This document shows, piece by piece, positions 17,999 to 26,276 of a stretch of DNA of 64,000 nucleotides. The position numbers were made by a program, and so were the translations under genes. The notes beneath the pieces are model-generated. The model saw only the letters and a list, made by a program, of their open reading frames with translations, was not told where the DNA came from and ran no database searches. Source of the stretch: Fibrobacteria bacterium (GTDB lineage: Bacteria > Fibrobacterota > Fibrobacteria > UBA5070); contig JACKCV010000001.1 of assembly GCA_020633825.1 (NCBI GenBank), positions 1,097,356 to 1,161,355 on the forward strand. The letters are read 5' to 3'. The stretch's first letter is position 1, and every line of letters begins with the position of its first letter.

Positions 17999-18283
17999 CG
18001 GGCATTTGGAGCCCGATGGAAGTCCTCGGGTGCACATGATTTGTAGAACACCCTATCCCAGGACAGGAAACGCCTCCCCATCGCTCGTGAAGCGGTCGGG
18101 CCGCGTCCGGAATGTGAGGTGGGCGTCGATCATCCCTCGTGGCCGGGCTCCCGGGAGTCCCCCGGCGGAGGTCTTCCCCGGCCGGGCGGGGGGCGGGGTT
18201 CTCGGAGCGCGCAGGAAGGCTCCCGGGATCGCTCGCAGCTTCGAAACCGGTCAGGAGGGGGAGCGATCCCCCTCCCGTCGGAA
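17999..18283. other. Intergenic region between TIGR02147 copy 1 and the outer-membrane protein
   Basis: About 285 bp, very GC-rich, with several CCGGG/CCCGG self-complementary patches around 18150-18185. No credible gene is seen. It should contain the upstream part of the TIGR02147 promoter and the terminator of the outer-membrane protein gene. Confidence 0.6.
18254..18275 (-). terminator. Hairpin downstream of the outer-membrane protein gene
   Basis: A perfect 9-bp stem, GGAGGGGGA with TCCCCCTCC, around a GCGA loop, 8 bp past the stop codon at 18284. On the minus strand it is not followed by a clear T run, so it is a likely but non-canonical terminator or 3' stabiliser. Confidence 0.55.
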
Positions 18284-19987
18284 TCAGAACTTGAGCATGG
18301 TCTCGATGCGCATCTGGGGCATGGCCTTGAGGCTGCCGTCGTCCTGCCTCTGGTAGGTGGTGGAACGATCGACCACCAAGGTCAGTCCTTCGGAGAGGTT
18401 GCTGCCGAGGCGGAAGCCGTGGACCGTGTAGATGCTGTTGTCGAAGAATCCATCGCGTCCGTCGGGATCGGTGATGTCCAGTCCGATCCGATCCTTCTGC
18501 CAGTAGACCTCGGCGAGCGCGATCTTCTTGACGAAACTCGTCACCACCGACCCCAGGGCGACCTTGCCCCCCAGGGCGCGCTGATCGTGGGCGTCCTCCT
18601 TGGCGGCGAACAGGTGGGAGTACCAGCCCGAGGCGTCCACGATGTCGAAGGCGTTCCAACCGGCATTGGCGAAGTACCCCTGCAGGAGGGTCTTCTCGGA
18701 CGCGTCCTTGCCGTACACGAAGAGTTCCTTGGTGATCGCCTGGCCACCGAGGAAGCGTGCGCGCTCGATATCGTAGGTCGCGTTGAAGTAGCCCGGTTGG
18801 AAGGGGCCCTGGTACACGCGGTATTCGGCACCCAGGCGAACGGGGCCGACGCTGGCCGCCGCGCCCAGGGGGATCATGCCCCAGCCCGAGGCGTCCACGA
18901 CGTGGTCCTCCTCGCCGGCGATGGGCTTGGCCCAGGCGGCGTACACGGAAAGGCTCAGGAACCCCGTGTCCAGGATCGGTTGGTCGGCCTGGACCCAGAT
19001 CATGGTGAAGGGTTTGCGGGCGCCGTAGGCGGCCGAGACCGAATCCTGGGCGCGACGCTGCAAGGAGTCCTCGGCGCGGTCGTAGGCGCGTTTGGTCAGG
19101 GCGACGGCGGTGTCTCCGCCGAACACCTGTTCCGGGGTGGGGCGTGGGACGCAGACGGAGGCGGAACCGGGGTCGAAGTCCATGGCATCGGGGCATCCGT
19201 CGTCGTCGCGGTCCCGAAGGCCCGCGAACTGGTTCTGGTCGCGCATCATGCCGGCCGAAACGGAGAAGCGGGAAAGGAAAGGAAGTCCCGTGGGCGCCAG
19301 CGGATCGCCGCCCGCCCGTACCGCCCACACCGGGCCGCCCCGGGAGAAGTCCTGCATGGATCCGGTCAGGCCCTCGAAGTCCAGCCCGAAGGTGCCGACG
19401 TCGTTGACCTGGACGTGTCCTCCGAGCAGCTTGTGGTCGGGGTACTGGGAGACGTTGCCGTAATTGGAGGCGACCAGGCCGTGCCCCAGGGTGATCCCCT
19501 CCAGGGCCCCGATGCGCGCGTAGAGAGGGGCGCCCGGCTTGTCCCAGCGCACGTAGTAGATCTTGCGCAGGACGCTCTCCAGCCCGTTGCGGGGAGTGTC
19601 GAAGTCCCATCCCCTTGTAGACAGATTCTGGCTTTCGTCGAGGAAGACCTCCACGTCGAAGGCCACCCCGAGCTTGCCGAATTCGATCTCCGGCTGGAAG
19701 GAGAGACGCGTCCAGGTGTTGCCGTCCATGGTGACGGTCCCGAAGGAGATCCCCGGGTGGAAGGCGAATCCGGATTCCGATCCTTCCGCCGGAGTCGTCG
19801 AGGTCGGCGACGGGGCGTCGGTGTCGGGGGTCGAAGCGGAGGGAGCCTCGGGGGCCGGCGCGGCGGCGGGGGGCTCGACCGCGGGGGCCGTCGGCGAGAC
19901 GGGCGCGGGAGCCGGGGGGGGCGCGGGTGCGTCCTGGGACATGGCCGCGGCGGAGGCCAGGAGGATCGGGAGGAGGGTGGACTTCAT
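18284..19987 (-). CDS. Outer-membrane beta-barrel protein with a Pro/Ala-rich N-terminal linker
   Basis: A 567-residue secreted protein. The start at 19987 opens a signal peptide (MKSTLLPILLASAAAMSQDA) and has GAGGAA upstream. Residues about 20-75 are Pro/Ala/Ser/Thr-rich and could span peptidoglycan. The rest is a run of alternating amphipathic strands with Gly/aromatic turns, ending in RIETMLKF, the C-terminal Phe pattern recognised by the BAM complex. A calcium-type acidic loop (LRDRDDDGCPDAMDFDPGS), as in thrombospondin type-3 repeats, sits in the middle. It may be a porin for plant-derived sugars, but the substrate cannot be told. It is divergent from the small zinc-ribbon gene. Confidence 0.75.
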   Translation of the reverse strand: MKSTLLPILLASAAAMSQDAPAPPPAPAPVSPTAPAVEPPAAAPAPEAPSASTPDTDAPSPTSTTPAEGSESGFAFHPGISFGTVTMDGNTWTRLSFQPEIEFGKLGVAFDVEVFLDESQNLSTRGWDFDTPRNGLESVLRKIYYVRWDKPGAPLYARIGALEGITLGHGLVASNYGNVSQYPDHKLLGGHVQVNDVGTFGLDFEGLTGSMQDFSRGGPVWAVRAGGDPLAPTGLPFLSRFSVSAGMMRDQNQFAGLRDRDDDGCPDAMDFDPGSASVCVPRPTPEQVFGGDTAVALTKRAYDRAEDSLQRRAQDSVSAAYGARKPFTMIWVQADQPILDTGFLSLSVYAAWAKPIAGEEDHVVDASGWGMIPLGAAASVGPVRLGAEYRVYQGPFQPGYFNATYDIERARFLGGQAITKELFVYGKDASEKTLLQGYFANAGWNAFDIVDASGWYSHLFAAKEDAHDQRALGGKVALGSVVTSFVKKIALAEVYWQKDRIGLDITDPDGRDGFFDNSIYTVHGFRLGSNLSEGLTLVVDRSTTYQRQDDGSLKAMPQMRIETMLKF

Positions 19988-20170
19988 GGAGATTCCTCGG
20001 GAGGGAGGTGTTTCGGCTCGGGAAGGGATCCGGGCACAAGCCGGTGGAGCGCTCCTCGAGCTGGTGTCGTGCACGAAGTCCACCGAGGAGAGGTGGAATC
20101 GGTGCGGGACGTTCGGGTCTCGGTCGGAAAGATCGGAAAAAGTGTACGCTTGCGGGGAGAGGAGGCTGCG

Positions 20171-20452
20171 ATGGGAAACGACCCACGGCGCGACTTGGCC
20201 CGCCAAGTCGAAGAACTCCGGCGCCAGGCCGAAGAGGTGGGGGCGATGGTCGCCGGTCATCGGTTGCTCGAATGTCCCTCGTGCGGACTTGCCGAGGATG
20301 CATTGGCCGACCTGACCGTGCGCGTGGTCCTGCCGGAACGCCCCGACGAGGACACGGGGCTGCGGTTTTCCGCCCTGGACGACGACGAGGCCACCTGGAG
20401 TTGTCCCCAATGTGGAACGGTGTTCGCGCCGACCGACGAACCGATCTCCTGA
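20171..20452 (+). CDS. Small zinc-ribbon-like protein
   Basis: A 93-residue protein with a helical N-terminus (residues 5-28, likely a short coiled coil) and two CxxC pairs, CPSC at 35-38 and CPQC at 78-81, that could hold one zinc ion. The region between is acidic. The start at 20171 is supported by AGAGGAGG 8-9 nt upstream. It resembles small zinc-finger domain proteins of unknown function. It is divergent from the outer-membrane protein and convergent with purQ. No specific role can be assigned. Confidence 0.6.
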   Translation: MGNDPRRDLARQVEELRRQAEEVGAMVAGHRLLECPSCGLAEDALADLTVRVVLPERPDEDTGLRFSALDDDEATWSCPQCGTVFAPTDEPIS

Positions 20453-20531
20453 GACGGACGGCGTGCGGCCCGCCGGAGGGCGAGCACCCACGTTCGCGGG
20501 ACGAACCTTTCGTTGTCCCCGGTCGGAGGGA

Positions 20532-21326
20532 TCAACCCTGGCGCGCGGCCGCCTCGACGCCGTTGCGCAGGATCTTCAGGCCCATGCCCTCGGATTGGGC
20601 GTCGTAGTCGCCGCGGGTCCAGCGAGGATGCTGCACCCCGCGCAGGAAGACCTCGGGATGGGGCATCAATCCGAATAGACGCCCGGTGGGATCGCAGACG
20701 CCGGCGATGTCGTCCTGGGAGCCGTTGGGGTTTTCGGGATACTCGCTGGAGCCGTACCTCAGGCAGGCCAGGTGCCCCTTCAGGATGGCCTCGCGGACCG
20801 TCTCGTCGCGGTGGATCCACTTGCCCTCGCCATGACGCACCGGCAACTCGAATCGTTCGAGTCCCCGGGTCCAGACGCAAGGGCTTTTCGGGTCGGCCAC
20901 CATGGGGCACCAGCGATCCTCGAATCTCCCCGAATCATTGAAGGTCAGGGTGGCTTCCTGCTGGAACTCCTGACCCGGCGCCGGGGCTCCCTGGAGCAAG
21001 GGCAGCAGTCCGAGTTTGGTGATCACCTGGAATCCGTTGCAGATCCCGATCACATGGGCTCCGGCCGCCACGGCTTCCCGCAACTGCTCGCCGAGGTGGG
21101 CCTGGATCTTCACCGCCAGGACGCGACCGGAGGCGATGTGGTCCCCGAAGGAGAAGCCTCCGGGAAAGGCGAGGATGCGGTAGTCGGAGAGCTTCACGCG
21201 ACCATCGACGATGTCCGAGAGATGGACCCTGTGGGGGGCGGCTCCCGCCAACTCGAACCCGTGGACGAGTTCGACTTCGGAGTTGATGCCGTATCCGGCG
21301 ATGACCAGGACTGGAACCTTGCTCAT
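20532..21326 (-). CDS. purQ: Phosphoribosylformylglycinamidine synthase, glutaminase subunit
   Basis: A 264-residue class-I glutamine amidotransferase that supplies ammonia to PurL in the fourth step of purine synthesis. The nucleophilic Cys96 lies in GICNGFQ, and the His/Glu of the triad are in MPHPEVF near residue 238. PGGFSFGDH is the PurQ-specific segment. The length is slightly above the 220-230 residues of the small bacterial PurQ, resembling the longer form. The start at 21326 matches the family N-terminus (VPVLVIAGYGINSE). No purL or purS is next to it in the window, so it is a solitary purine gene here. Confidence 0.93.
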   Translation of the reverse strand: MSKVPVLVIAGYGINSEVELVHGFELAGAAPHRVHLSDIVDGRVKLSDYRILAFPGGFSFGDHIASGRVLAVKIQAHLGEQLREAVAAGAHVIGICNGFQVITKLGLLPLLQGAPAPGQEFQQEATLTFNDSGRFEDRWCPMVADPKSPCVWTRGLERFELPVRHGEGKWIHRDETVREAILKGHLACLRYGSSEYPENPNGSQDDIAGVCDPTGRLFGLMPHPEVFLRGVQHPRWTRGDYDAQSEGMGLKILRNGVEAAARQG

Positions 21327-21460
21327 GGAATCCTCGCGTGGCGGGGACACAGCCCCTGGAAGAGCCGCAAAAGGTACCAACAGGCGCCCTGTCTCCCCAG
21401 AAGGCCCCCCGGATTGGGCCCGGATGGACGCCCGGACGGAGTCCTCCGCCCGGGATCGGA

Positions 21461-21946
21461 TCAGGGAATCTCCGGTGCCAGGAGGGCGATCCCCGGAGTC
21501 GCGCTTGCGGCCTGGGCCATCAACTCGCAGTCCTTGTCGCCGCGCAGTCCGCTGAAAGCCAAAGCCGCGAAGGTCCCGTCGTCGAGGAGCGCGGGCATGC
21601 CCCCTTCCCAACCGATGAATTCCGGGAGGGGGATGCCGAACTCCCACCAGTTCTTCTGGCCGGCGTACACGAGCTTCTCGTAGAGGCCGGTGGCGGTCCG
21701 GGTCAGCTTCACCTGGTTCACCTTGGTCCAGGCGACCATGGCCGACTGCCGTTGCCGGACGGGATCCGTCCCCCAATACCGCCCGAAGACCTCTCCCGAT
21801 TCGTGGACCGCCACGAAGACCAGGTTTCCCTGGGCGATGTCCCGGTCGAGCGGCTCGGCCAGGAAGGTGTCGAAACGGGCCTCGAGTTGGGTGGCGAAGG
21901 CGGCGAGAACCTGGCGGAAATGGTCGCCGGAGGACGGGGCGATCAC
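21461..21946 (-). CDS. GlcG/HbpS-like protein
   Basis: A 161-residue soluble protein. The pattern AWTKVNQVKLT, then LPEFIGWEGGMPALLDDGTFAALAFSGLRGDKDCELMAQAA matches the GlcG/HbpS (DUF336) fold, in which a GG-x-P-x-x-x-x-DG turn is followed by an SG-x-x-x-x-x-D-x-x-x-A helix. Some members of that family bind haem; others have no known ligand. The gene starts with GTG overlapping the stop of the VOC gene (GTGA at 21943-21946), so the two are translationally coupled. The coupling suggests a shared small-molecule or detoxification role, but this is inference. Confidence 0.55.
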   Translation of the reverse strand: MIAPSSGDHFRQVLAAFATQLEARFDTFLAEPLDRDIAQGNLVFVAVHESGEVFGRYWGTDPVRQRQSAMVAWTKVNQVKLTRTATGLYEKLVYAGQKNWWEFGIPLPEFIGWEGGMPALLDDGTFAALAFSGLRGDKDCELMAQAASATPGIALLAPEIP

Positions 21947-22353
21947 CAGTCGGCCTCGACGTCCCCGCCGGTGCGCTGCCGGGAGGTGGAGGTGTAGGCG
22001 TGGACCTCGAAATCGTTCCCGTCGGGATCTTTCATCCAGATCTGCCAGGTGTCGTCGCAGCCCTTCTTGGCCGGGGTGTGGGGGATCCCTTCCTGGGCGA
22101 GGTGCGCCATCACGGCGTCGAGGTCGTCGGTCTCCAGGCAGAAATGGCGGAGACTCCCCTGCGCGGTGGGGGTGCGCGCCGGATCCTCGAACAGCTCGAG
22201 GAACTGGTCGGGAGCGATCTCGAGGTAGGCTCCGAAGAGCTTGCCGTCCCGTGTGAATCGGAACTTCGTCGAGAACCCGAGTCGGGAATAGAAGGCGCAG
22301 GACGCGGAAAGATCCGCGACGTGGAGGCAGACATGAGCGAGTCGACTGAACAT
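21943..22353 (-). CDS. VOC (glyoxalase/bleomycin resistance) family protein
   Basis: A 136-residue single-module vicinal-oxygen-chelate protein with the paired beta-alpha-beta-beta-beta units: SRLAHVCLHVADLSASCAFYSRLGF and LRHFCLETDDLDAVMAHL, and the closing DPDGNDFEVHAY. The conserved His of strand 1, the Glu in AYLEIA, the His of LRHF and the Glu of FEVH are in place to hold a metal. This resembles lactoylglutathione lyase-like proteins, though the true substrate is unknown. It is the first gene of a two-gene unit with the GlcG-like gene. Confidence 0.85.
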   Translation of the reverse strand: MFSRLAHVCLHVADLSASCAFYSRLGFSTKFRFTRDGKLFGAYLEIAPDQFLELFEDPARTPTAQGSLRHFCLETDDLDAVMAHLAQEGIPHTPAKKGCDDTWQIWMKDPDGNDFEVHAYTSTSRQRTGGDVEADW

Positions 22354-22491
22354 GGCGGCAAAGCTAGGACGCCCGGGGGGTGTCGAATCCCGCGTCGGAT
22401 CATCTCCGCAAGCGGGGTCATGTCCCCGACGACCAGGCCAGGGCGGAAGGCGCTTGCGCCTGGAGGGAGGGGGAGGCGGATCGCCCGCGGC

Positions 22492-23511
22492 TCACCGCAG
22501 TTCCGTCGCTCCGATCCCCCAAAAACGGATGTCGTCGATCCAGAGTTCGGTCCCGTATTGCATGAACAGGGAGAACGTGGTCACTCGCGGGGCGACGGAG
22601 GCCCATCCCAGGGACCAGGTATCCGGGGCGTCGAAATCGGAGGGGCTCACCCGGTAGTGGCGCCACGCGGTGTCGAGTTTGATCGCGACCCAGGCCTTGC
22701 TCTTGTCGAGAGTGTCCCGGCTGTCTTCGAGGGTGATCCGGAGGGTGGTCTTGCCGCGCGCCCGGAAGGTGATCGAATCGAGCAGGTTCATCCGCTGCGG
22801 GCGCGTCCCCAGATGCGTTCCCGCCAGGGCCCAATTGGAGGGCAGAGGAAGGTTCCAACGCAGGTGGAGCACGCGGGATCGGGGGCCGAGGCTGTCGATC
22901 TCGACGGCGGATTCGATGGGTTGGCCGGGGCCGGGCAGATCCCACTTCGCGCCTCCTTCCACCCCGATGTACCAGTTGTTGCACTGGCAGGGCAGGGGAG
23001 CGAACAGGGAGTCCTGCTCGAAGTCGGCGAGCAGGATGGAGTTGATGCGGGCGCGAAGCTGGGGGGAAACCCCGTTCCAGGTCGCGGTGGAGTCGGAAAG
23101 CCGGAAGGGGATCCTCTCCCCGTGGTGGACCAGGAGCTTCCGGCCTTTCCAGAGGATGGGGCGAGGAAGACGGACCCAAAGGCTTGCGCGGTGCTCCGGC
23201 TCGTTCCACTCCCGGATCTGGAAGGGAACGGAGGACGTGTCGTCGAGTTGCACGCGAAGATCGGCGCCGCCCGGCAGGGCTTGGCTGAAATTGATTCGGG
23301 CGGCATCGAGGTTCAGCAGGAGAGGATACGCTCCCGTGTCGGGGCGCTCCTGCCCGAAGGCCGCGGAATCGATGGAGATCACCATCGCGGTGAGCACGTT
23401 GTCGGTGGAGGTTCCGTTGTTCCCGGAAACACGATCCCCCGAATCGCACCCGGGAAGCAGGGCGACGACCGAAGCGAGCACAAATGCCGTGGATGCGGTG
23501 GATCGCGTCAT
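22492..23511 (-). CDS. Lipoprotein with DUF2341-like and carbohydrate-binding-like domains (partner of TIGR02147 copy 2)
   Basis: A 339-residue predicted lipoprotein (LLPGC lipobox, Cys22). Residues about 55-165 match the DUF2341 pattern: an F-S-x-A-x-P-G-G-A-D-L-R-V segment, then VPFQIREWNEPEHRASLWVRLP and a hydrophobic strand ending in HHGE. From about residue 185 a beta-sandwich begins with ILLADFEQD and closes with LWIDDIRFWGI, the pattern of CBM11/CIA30-like galactose-binding folds. The ATG overlaps the TIGR02147 stop as ATGA (23508-23511). It is clearly paralogous to the lipoprotein at 36707-37687. It has no catalytic motif and is best seen as a surface or periplasmic carbohydrate-binding sensor, which is inference. 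Confidence 0.78.
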   Translation of the reverse strand: MTRSTASTAFVLASVVALLPGCDSGDRVSGNNGTSTDNVLTAMVISIDSAAFGQERPDTGAYPLLLNLDAARINFSQALPGGADLRVQLDDTSSVPFQIREWNEPEHRASLWVRLPRPILWKGRKLLVHHGERIPFRLSDSTATWNGVSPQLRARINSILLADFEQDSLFAPLPCQCNNWYIGVEGGAKWDLPGPGQPIESAVEIDSLGPRSRVLHLRWNLPLPSNWALAGTHLGTRPQRMNLLDSITFRARGKTTLRITLEDSRDTLDKSKAWVAIKLDTAWRHYRVSPSDFDAPDTWSLGWASVAPRVTTFSLFMQYGTELWIDDIRFWGIGATELR

Positions 23512-24350
23512 CGCGAAGCCCGACGGCGGCGCGGCGCCCTCTTCACCTGGGTCAGGGGAAAGAGGACGGTCTGGAATTGGAAGACCTGGTCGGCGGTCCG
23601 GCTTTCGCTGGAAAGGCGCAGGAGCGAATCCCGCAAGGCCCGGATGCGGGCACGCGCTTCCGGGAGGTCGGTCATGGCGAGGGTGATCGTGGCCGAGGAA
23701 ACCTGGCGATGGTCGGGAGGGTGGCGATCGATGGCCTCGGCGGCCATGCGCATCATCTCCTGCTGATGGGCCCGGATCACCTTCGGGTCCACCGCGGGGC
23801 CGGCTTCGACGTAGTCGTTGACCAGCGCCCAGCGCCCGTCGGGTTCCCGTCGGATGAGCTGGAGCTTTTCGAGCAGGGCCAGGGACGCACGCGCATCCTC
23901 CACGCCGATGGGTGGATCGAGCTGGACGGCGGCTTCCTCCGCATCGAGGCTTCCGTCCAAGCCCAGCAGACCACGAAGGGCGACATGGTGCCAGCGCCGG
24001 AAGTATTCGACGGTTTCCTTCTCCAGGGGCATGGCCTGGGTGCCTTGCATGGAAAGGAGGTGTTCGAGGCACTGGGTGCGTTCACGGGTGGAACGGGTCT
24101 TGCCGAAGCGCACCAGCGTCCTGAAATAGTCCTCTTCCCGGGCATCGAAGCGAAGGTAGCGAATCCACGCGTCCACGGAGGCCTCGGAAAGATGGCGATC
24201 TCCCTGCATCACCTTGATCAGCAGGGAGTGATCCATGTCGGTGCGTTCGGCGAGGAACCGGTAGGACACGAAGGAATCGTGGGCCTTCCGTTCCTCGTAG
24301 AAGGCCCGAAGCCATTCCCGGTAATCCAGGTGACCGATCAATTGAGGCAT
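23508..24350 (-). CDS. TIGR02147/DUF4423 family protein, copy 2 (putative HTH regulator)
   Basis: A 280-residue cytoplasmic protein of the same family as the genes at 17147 and 37684. The N-terminus reads MPQLIGHLDYREWLRAFYEERK, then an HTH-like stretch (YRFLAERTDMDHSLLIKVMQGDRHLS). WHHVALRGLL is the conserved middle motif. The C-terminus is more basic than in the other copies (RAPRRRRASR). The start at 24350 is chosen over an upstream ATG because it fits the family N-terminus and lies 6 nt after a -10-like TATCCT. There is no Shine-Dalgarno at normal spacing. It is followed by the DUF2341-like lipoprotein with an ATGA overlap. Confidence 0.85.
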   Translation of the reverse strand: MPQLIGHLDYREWLRAFYEERKAHDSFVSYRFLAERTDMDHSLLIKVMQGDRHLSEASVDAWIRYLRFDAREEDYFRTLVRFGKTRSTRERTQCLEHLLSMQGTQAMPLEKETVEYFRRWHHVALRGLLGLDGSLDAEEAAVQLDPPIGVEDARASLALLEKLQLIRREPDGRWALVNDYVEAGPAVDPKVIRAHQQEMMRMAAEAIDRHPPDHRQVSSATITLAMTDLPEARARIRALRDSLLRLSSESRTADQVFQFQTVLFPLTQVKRAPRRRRASR

Positions 24351-24356
24351 CCCTAT

Positions 24357-24362
24357 AGGATA
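24357..24362 (-). promoter_or_regulatory. Putative -10 element for leaderless TIGR02147 copy 2
   Basis: TATCCT on the minus strand followed by six bases (ataggg) and the ATG at 24350. Same spacing as at copies 1 and 3; no clear -35. Confidence 0.5.
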
Positions 24363-24458
24363 CCTTCCCGGAGCGGGATCCATGGTCGGGTGCGACCGGA
24401 CTTCGGGGACAGGACGTCACCACGAAGCGCTTCGCCCCGAGGAGGACGGGGACGTTCC

Positions 24459-25835
24459 TCAGAGCCCGAGTTGTGCTCCCAGGAGTCGGCGGGCGTCGGC
24501 GAGCTCCGATTCCAAGGCGCGGTTGCCGTCTTCCCAGGCGGCCAGGGAAGGGGCGTGGGGACTCTTGTCCTGGTTGCGTTCCACCACTTTGCGGACTTGG
24601 GCCTGCCAAATCGGCAGCACGGTGGAAATCCGGGAGAAGGGGCCTTCGAGGAGGGCCCTCTGGCGCGAGCGATAGAGTTCGTCCCAGGAGGCCCAGGTGC
24701 GGACGAGTTTGTCGCAGGCAGCCGACCGTTGACGCCAATCCTGCCCGTAGTTGCGGCAATCGTGGGAGGTTTCCCCGAAGGCGTCGCGCAATTCCACGGC
24801 ATTGAAGGTGTCGGGGGTGGCGACATCGCGGAGCATGTGGTCGAGATCCCACGGAACCAGGTGGATCTTGGAGGTGGAGGGCTCCTCGTACCAGAAGAAG
24901 TTGTGGGGGCGGGCCCGGGAGGGGGAGGTCTCGTCGAGGGCGTACCAGTGGAAGGGACCGTCGTCGTCGTCGAGGGCGTAGGAGACGGCGGCCAAGGACA
25001 GGATCTCCTCGGGGATCATCCATCTCTCCACGAGATCCCGGAGGGAATCCGGGGATCCCGTGGCGGCCAGGGCCCGGGAGAATTCCGGCAGATGGCCCTG
25101 GAACGGGTCGTCTTCGTTGGTGTGCAACGCGCCCATGAAGGCGAAGGTGTCCGCGGCGGTGCCGTCGTGGAGCAGCGGCCAGATTTCCTTGTAGAGGTTT
25201 CCGGTGCCATCCTGGAAATGGGTGCGGGTGAATCGCCCGTCGATTTCCTCGACGTGCACGTACAGTCCTTCGTACTCCCCGTTGATCCACAGCTCGACAT
25301 GGACGACGCGTGGGGCGCTCACGCCCATCTGCCGGTAGAACCAATAGCCGATGCGTTCCACCATCTTCGATGGATCGTTGTTCATCGCGTGCAGCTGGAA
25401 TTTCTTCAAGCCGTGGAACGTGGTGTCGGGATGGGTCCGATTCACCTTGACCTTCATGTTCAAGGGGCAGACCTTGGGCCCGCCTCCCCAAGGACCGTTT
25501 TCGACGCATCCGTACCAGGCTCCTTCGTTCCCCTTGTAGCGGATGCCGACACCTCTCATGGTGTCCCCTTCCACGACGAGGGTTCCGCCGACGTAACGCT
25601 CGGCGATGGGGTCGGCATCGAGGACAGCGAGACTTTCGGGATCCAGGAGGAGATCGTAGCGCCGGACGGTGTCGTCCTGGAACAGGCGTGCCGCCAGGAA
25701 TGTTTTGGAGGTCGAATCGATCGCCACCGGTTCGGGGGCCTGGGGGGGAGCGGAGACGGAAGTGGTCGACTCGGAGCAGGAACAGACCAGAAGCAGAAGG
25801 AACAATCCGCAGATCCGCGGGTGAGGGAGGGCCAT
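24459..25835 (-). CDS. CotH-kinase family lipoprotein
   Basis: A 458-residue secreted protein with a lipoprotein signal (LLLLVCSC). It shows the CotH family order: a cell-surface-type N-terminal strand region (YDLLLDPESLAVL), then GVGIRYKGNEGAW, KVNRTHPDTTFHGLKKFQLHAMNND with the kinase-like Lys, WINGEYEGLYVHVEEID and the metal/catalytic LVPWDLDHML. CotH was first described as a spore-coat protein kinase; in Gram-negative bacteria many are secreted and linked to cell-surface or cellulosome-like structures. It is divergent from the beta-helix gene across a 441-bp gap. Its target could be another secreted protein, but this cannot be seen from sequence. Confidence 0.85.
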   Translation of the reverse strand: MALPHPRICGLFLLLLVCSCSESTTSVSAPPQAPEPVAIDSTSKTFLAARLFQDDTVRRYDLLLDPESLAVLDADPIAERYVGGTLVVEGDTMRGVGIRYKGNEGAWYGCVENGPWGGGPKVCPLNMKVKVNRTHPDTTFHGLKKFQLHAMNNDPSKMVERIGYWFYRQMGVSAPRVVHVELWINGEYEGLYVHVEEIDGRFTRTHFQDGTGNLYKEIWPLLHDGTAADTFAFMGALHTNEDDPFQGHLPEFSRALAATGSPDSLRDLVERWMIPEEILSLAAVSYALDDDDGPFHWYALDETSPSRARPHNFFWYEEPSTSKIHLVPWDLDHMLRDVATPDTFNAVELRDAFGETSHDCRNYGQDWRQRSAACDKLVRTWASWDELYRSRQRALLEGPFSRISTVLPIWQAQVRKVVERNQDKSPHAPSLAAWEDGNRALESELADARRLLGAQLGL

Positions 25836-26276
25836 GATGGGGAATCCTTCCGGGGCGATGCCGCACCGACTGGGCAGGGTGATGGTCGGCAGGGTGGGCG
25901 AGCTCGATCAAAGATGGAGTGGAAGCTCCATCGAAGTCTAGTCCTTCGTCGCAGGGAATCTCGAGATGGTTCACCGGAGAACCAAGCGGGGGAAAGGGCC
26001 ATCCCCTCGACGGCCCCGGCGGGGGGGGGCATCCTTTACGAATTGTAAAGATGCCGCCCCCGGAATGGCTCATCCACCGCGACCGGGTCGGCATAGGTTC
26101 CCAGACAGGTGGGGAATCCCTCCGATCCGATCCCGGGAAGTCGAACCCCGGGGATGGAAGGGGGGCTTCCGTCCGACGTATCCGGTTTTCCCAGGCATCC
26201 ATCCGACTCGCGTGGATCGTGTGCTCTCCATCCGGAGGGGAGGCCGTCCTTCGAACAGGAACGAACAGGAATCCTC
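25836..26276. other. Divergent intergenic region (CotH / beta-helix)
   Basis: 441 bp with no credible gene. It must hold the promoters of both flanking genes. The main feature is a strong inverted repeat at 26016-26063 with an AT-rich core, listed separately. Confidence 0.7.
26016..26063. promoter_or_regulatory. Inverted repeat with AT-rich core, possible operator
   Basis: CTTTAC-GAATT-GTAAAG at 26034-26050 is a perfect 6-bp palindrome with a 5-bp centre, and is extended outward by GGCAT/ATGCC and a G-run/C-run (one bulged base). The AT-rich core stands out in this GC-rich sequence. It lies between two divergent genes, where an operator is more likely than a terminator. Confidence 0.4.

Noticed and set aside
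23512..24072. Longer N-terminus for the lipoprotein of module 2
   Set aside because: It would overlap the TIGR02147 gene almost fully and hide the lipobox; the ATGA start is consistent with the other two modules.
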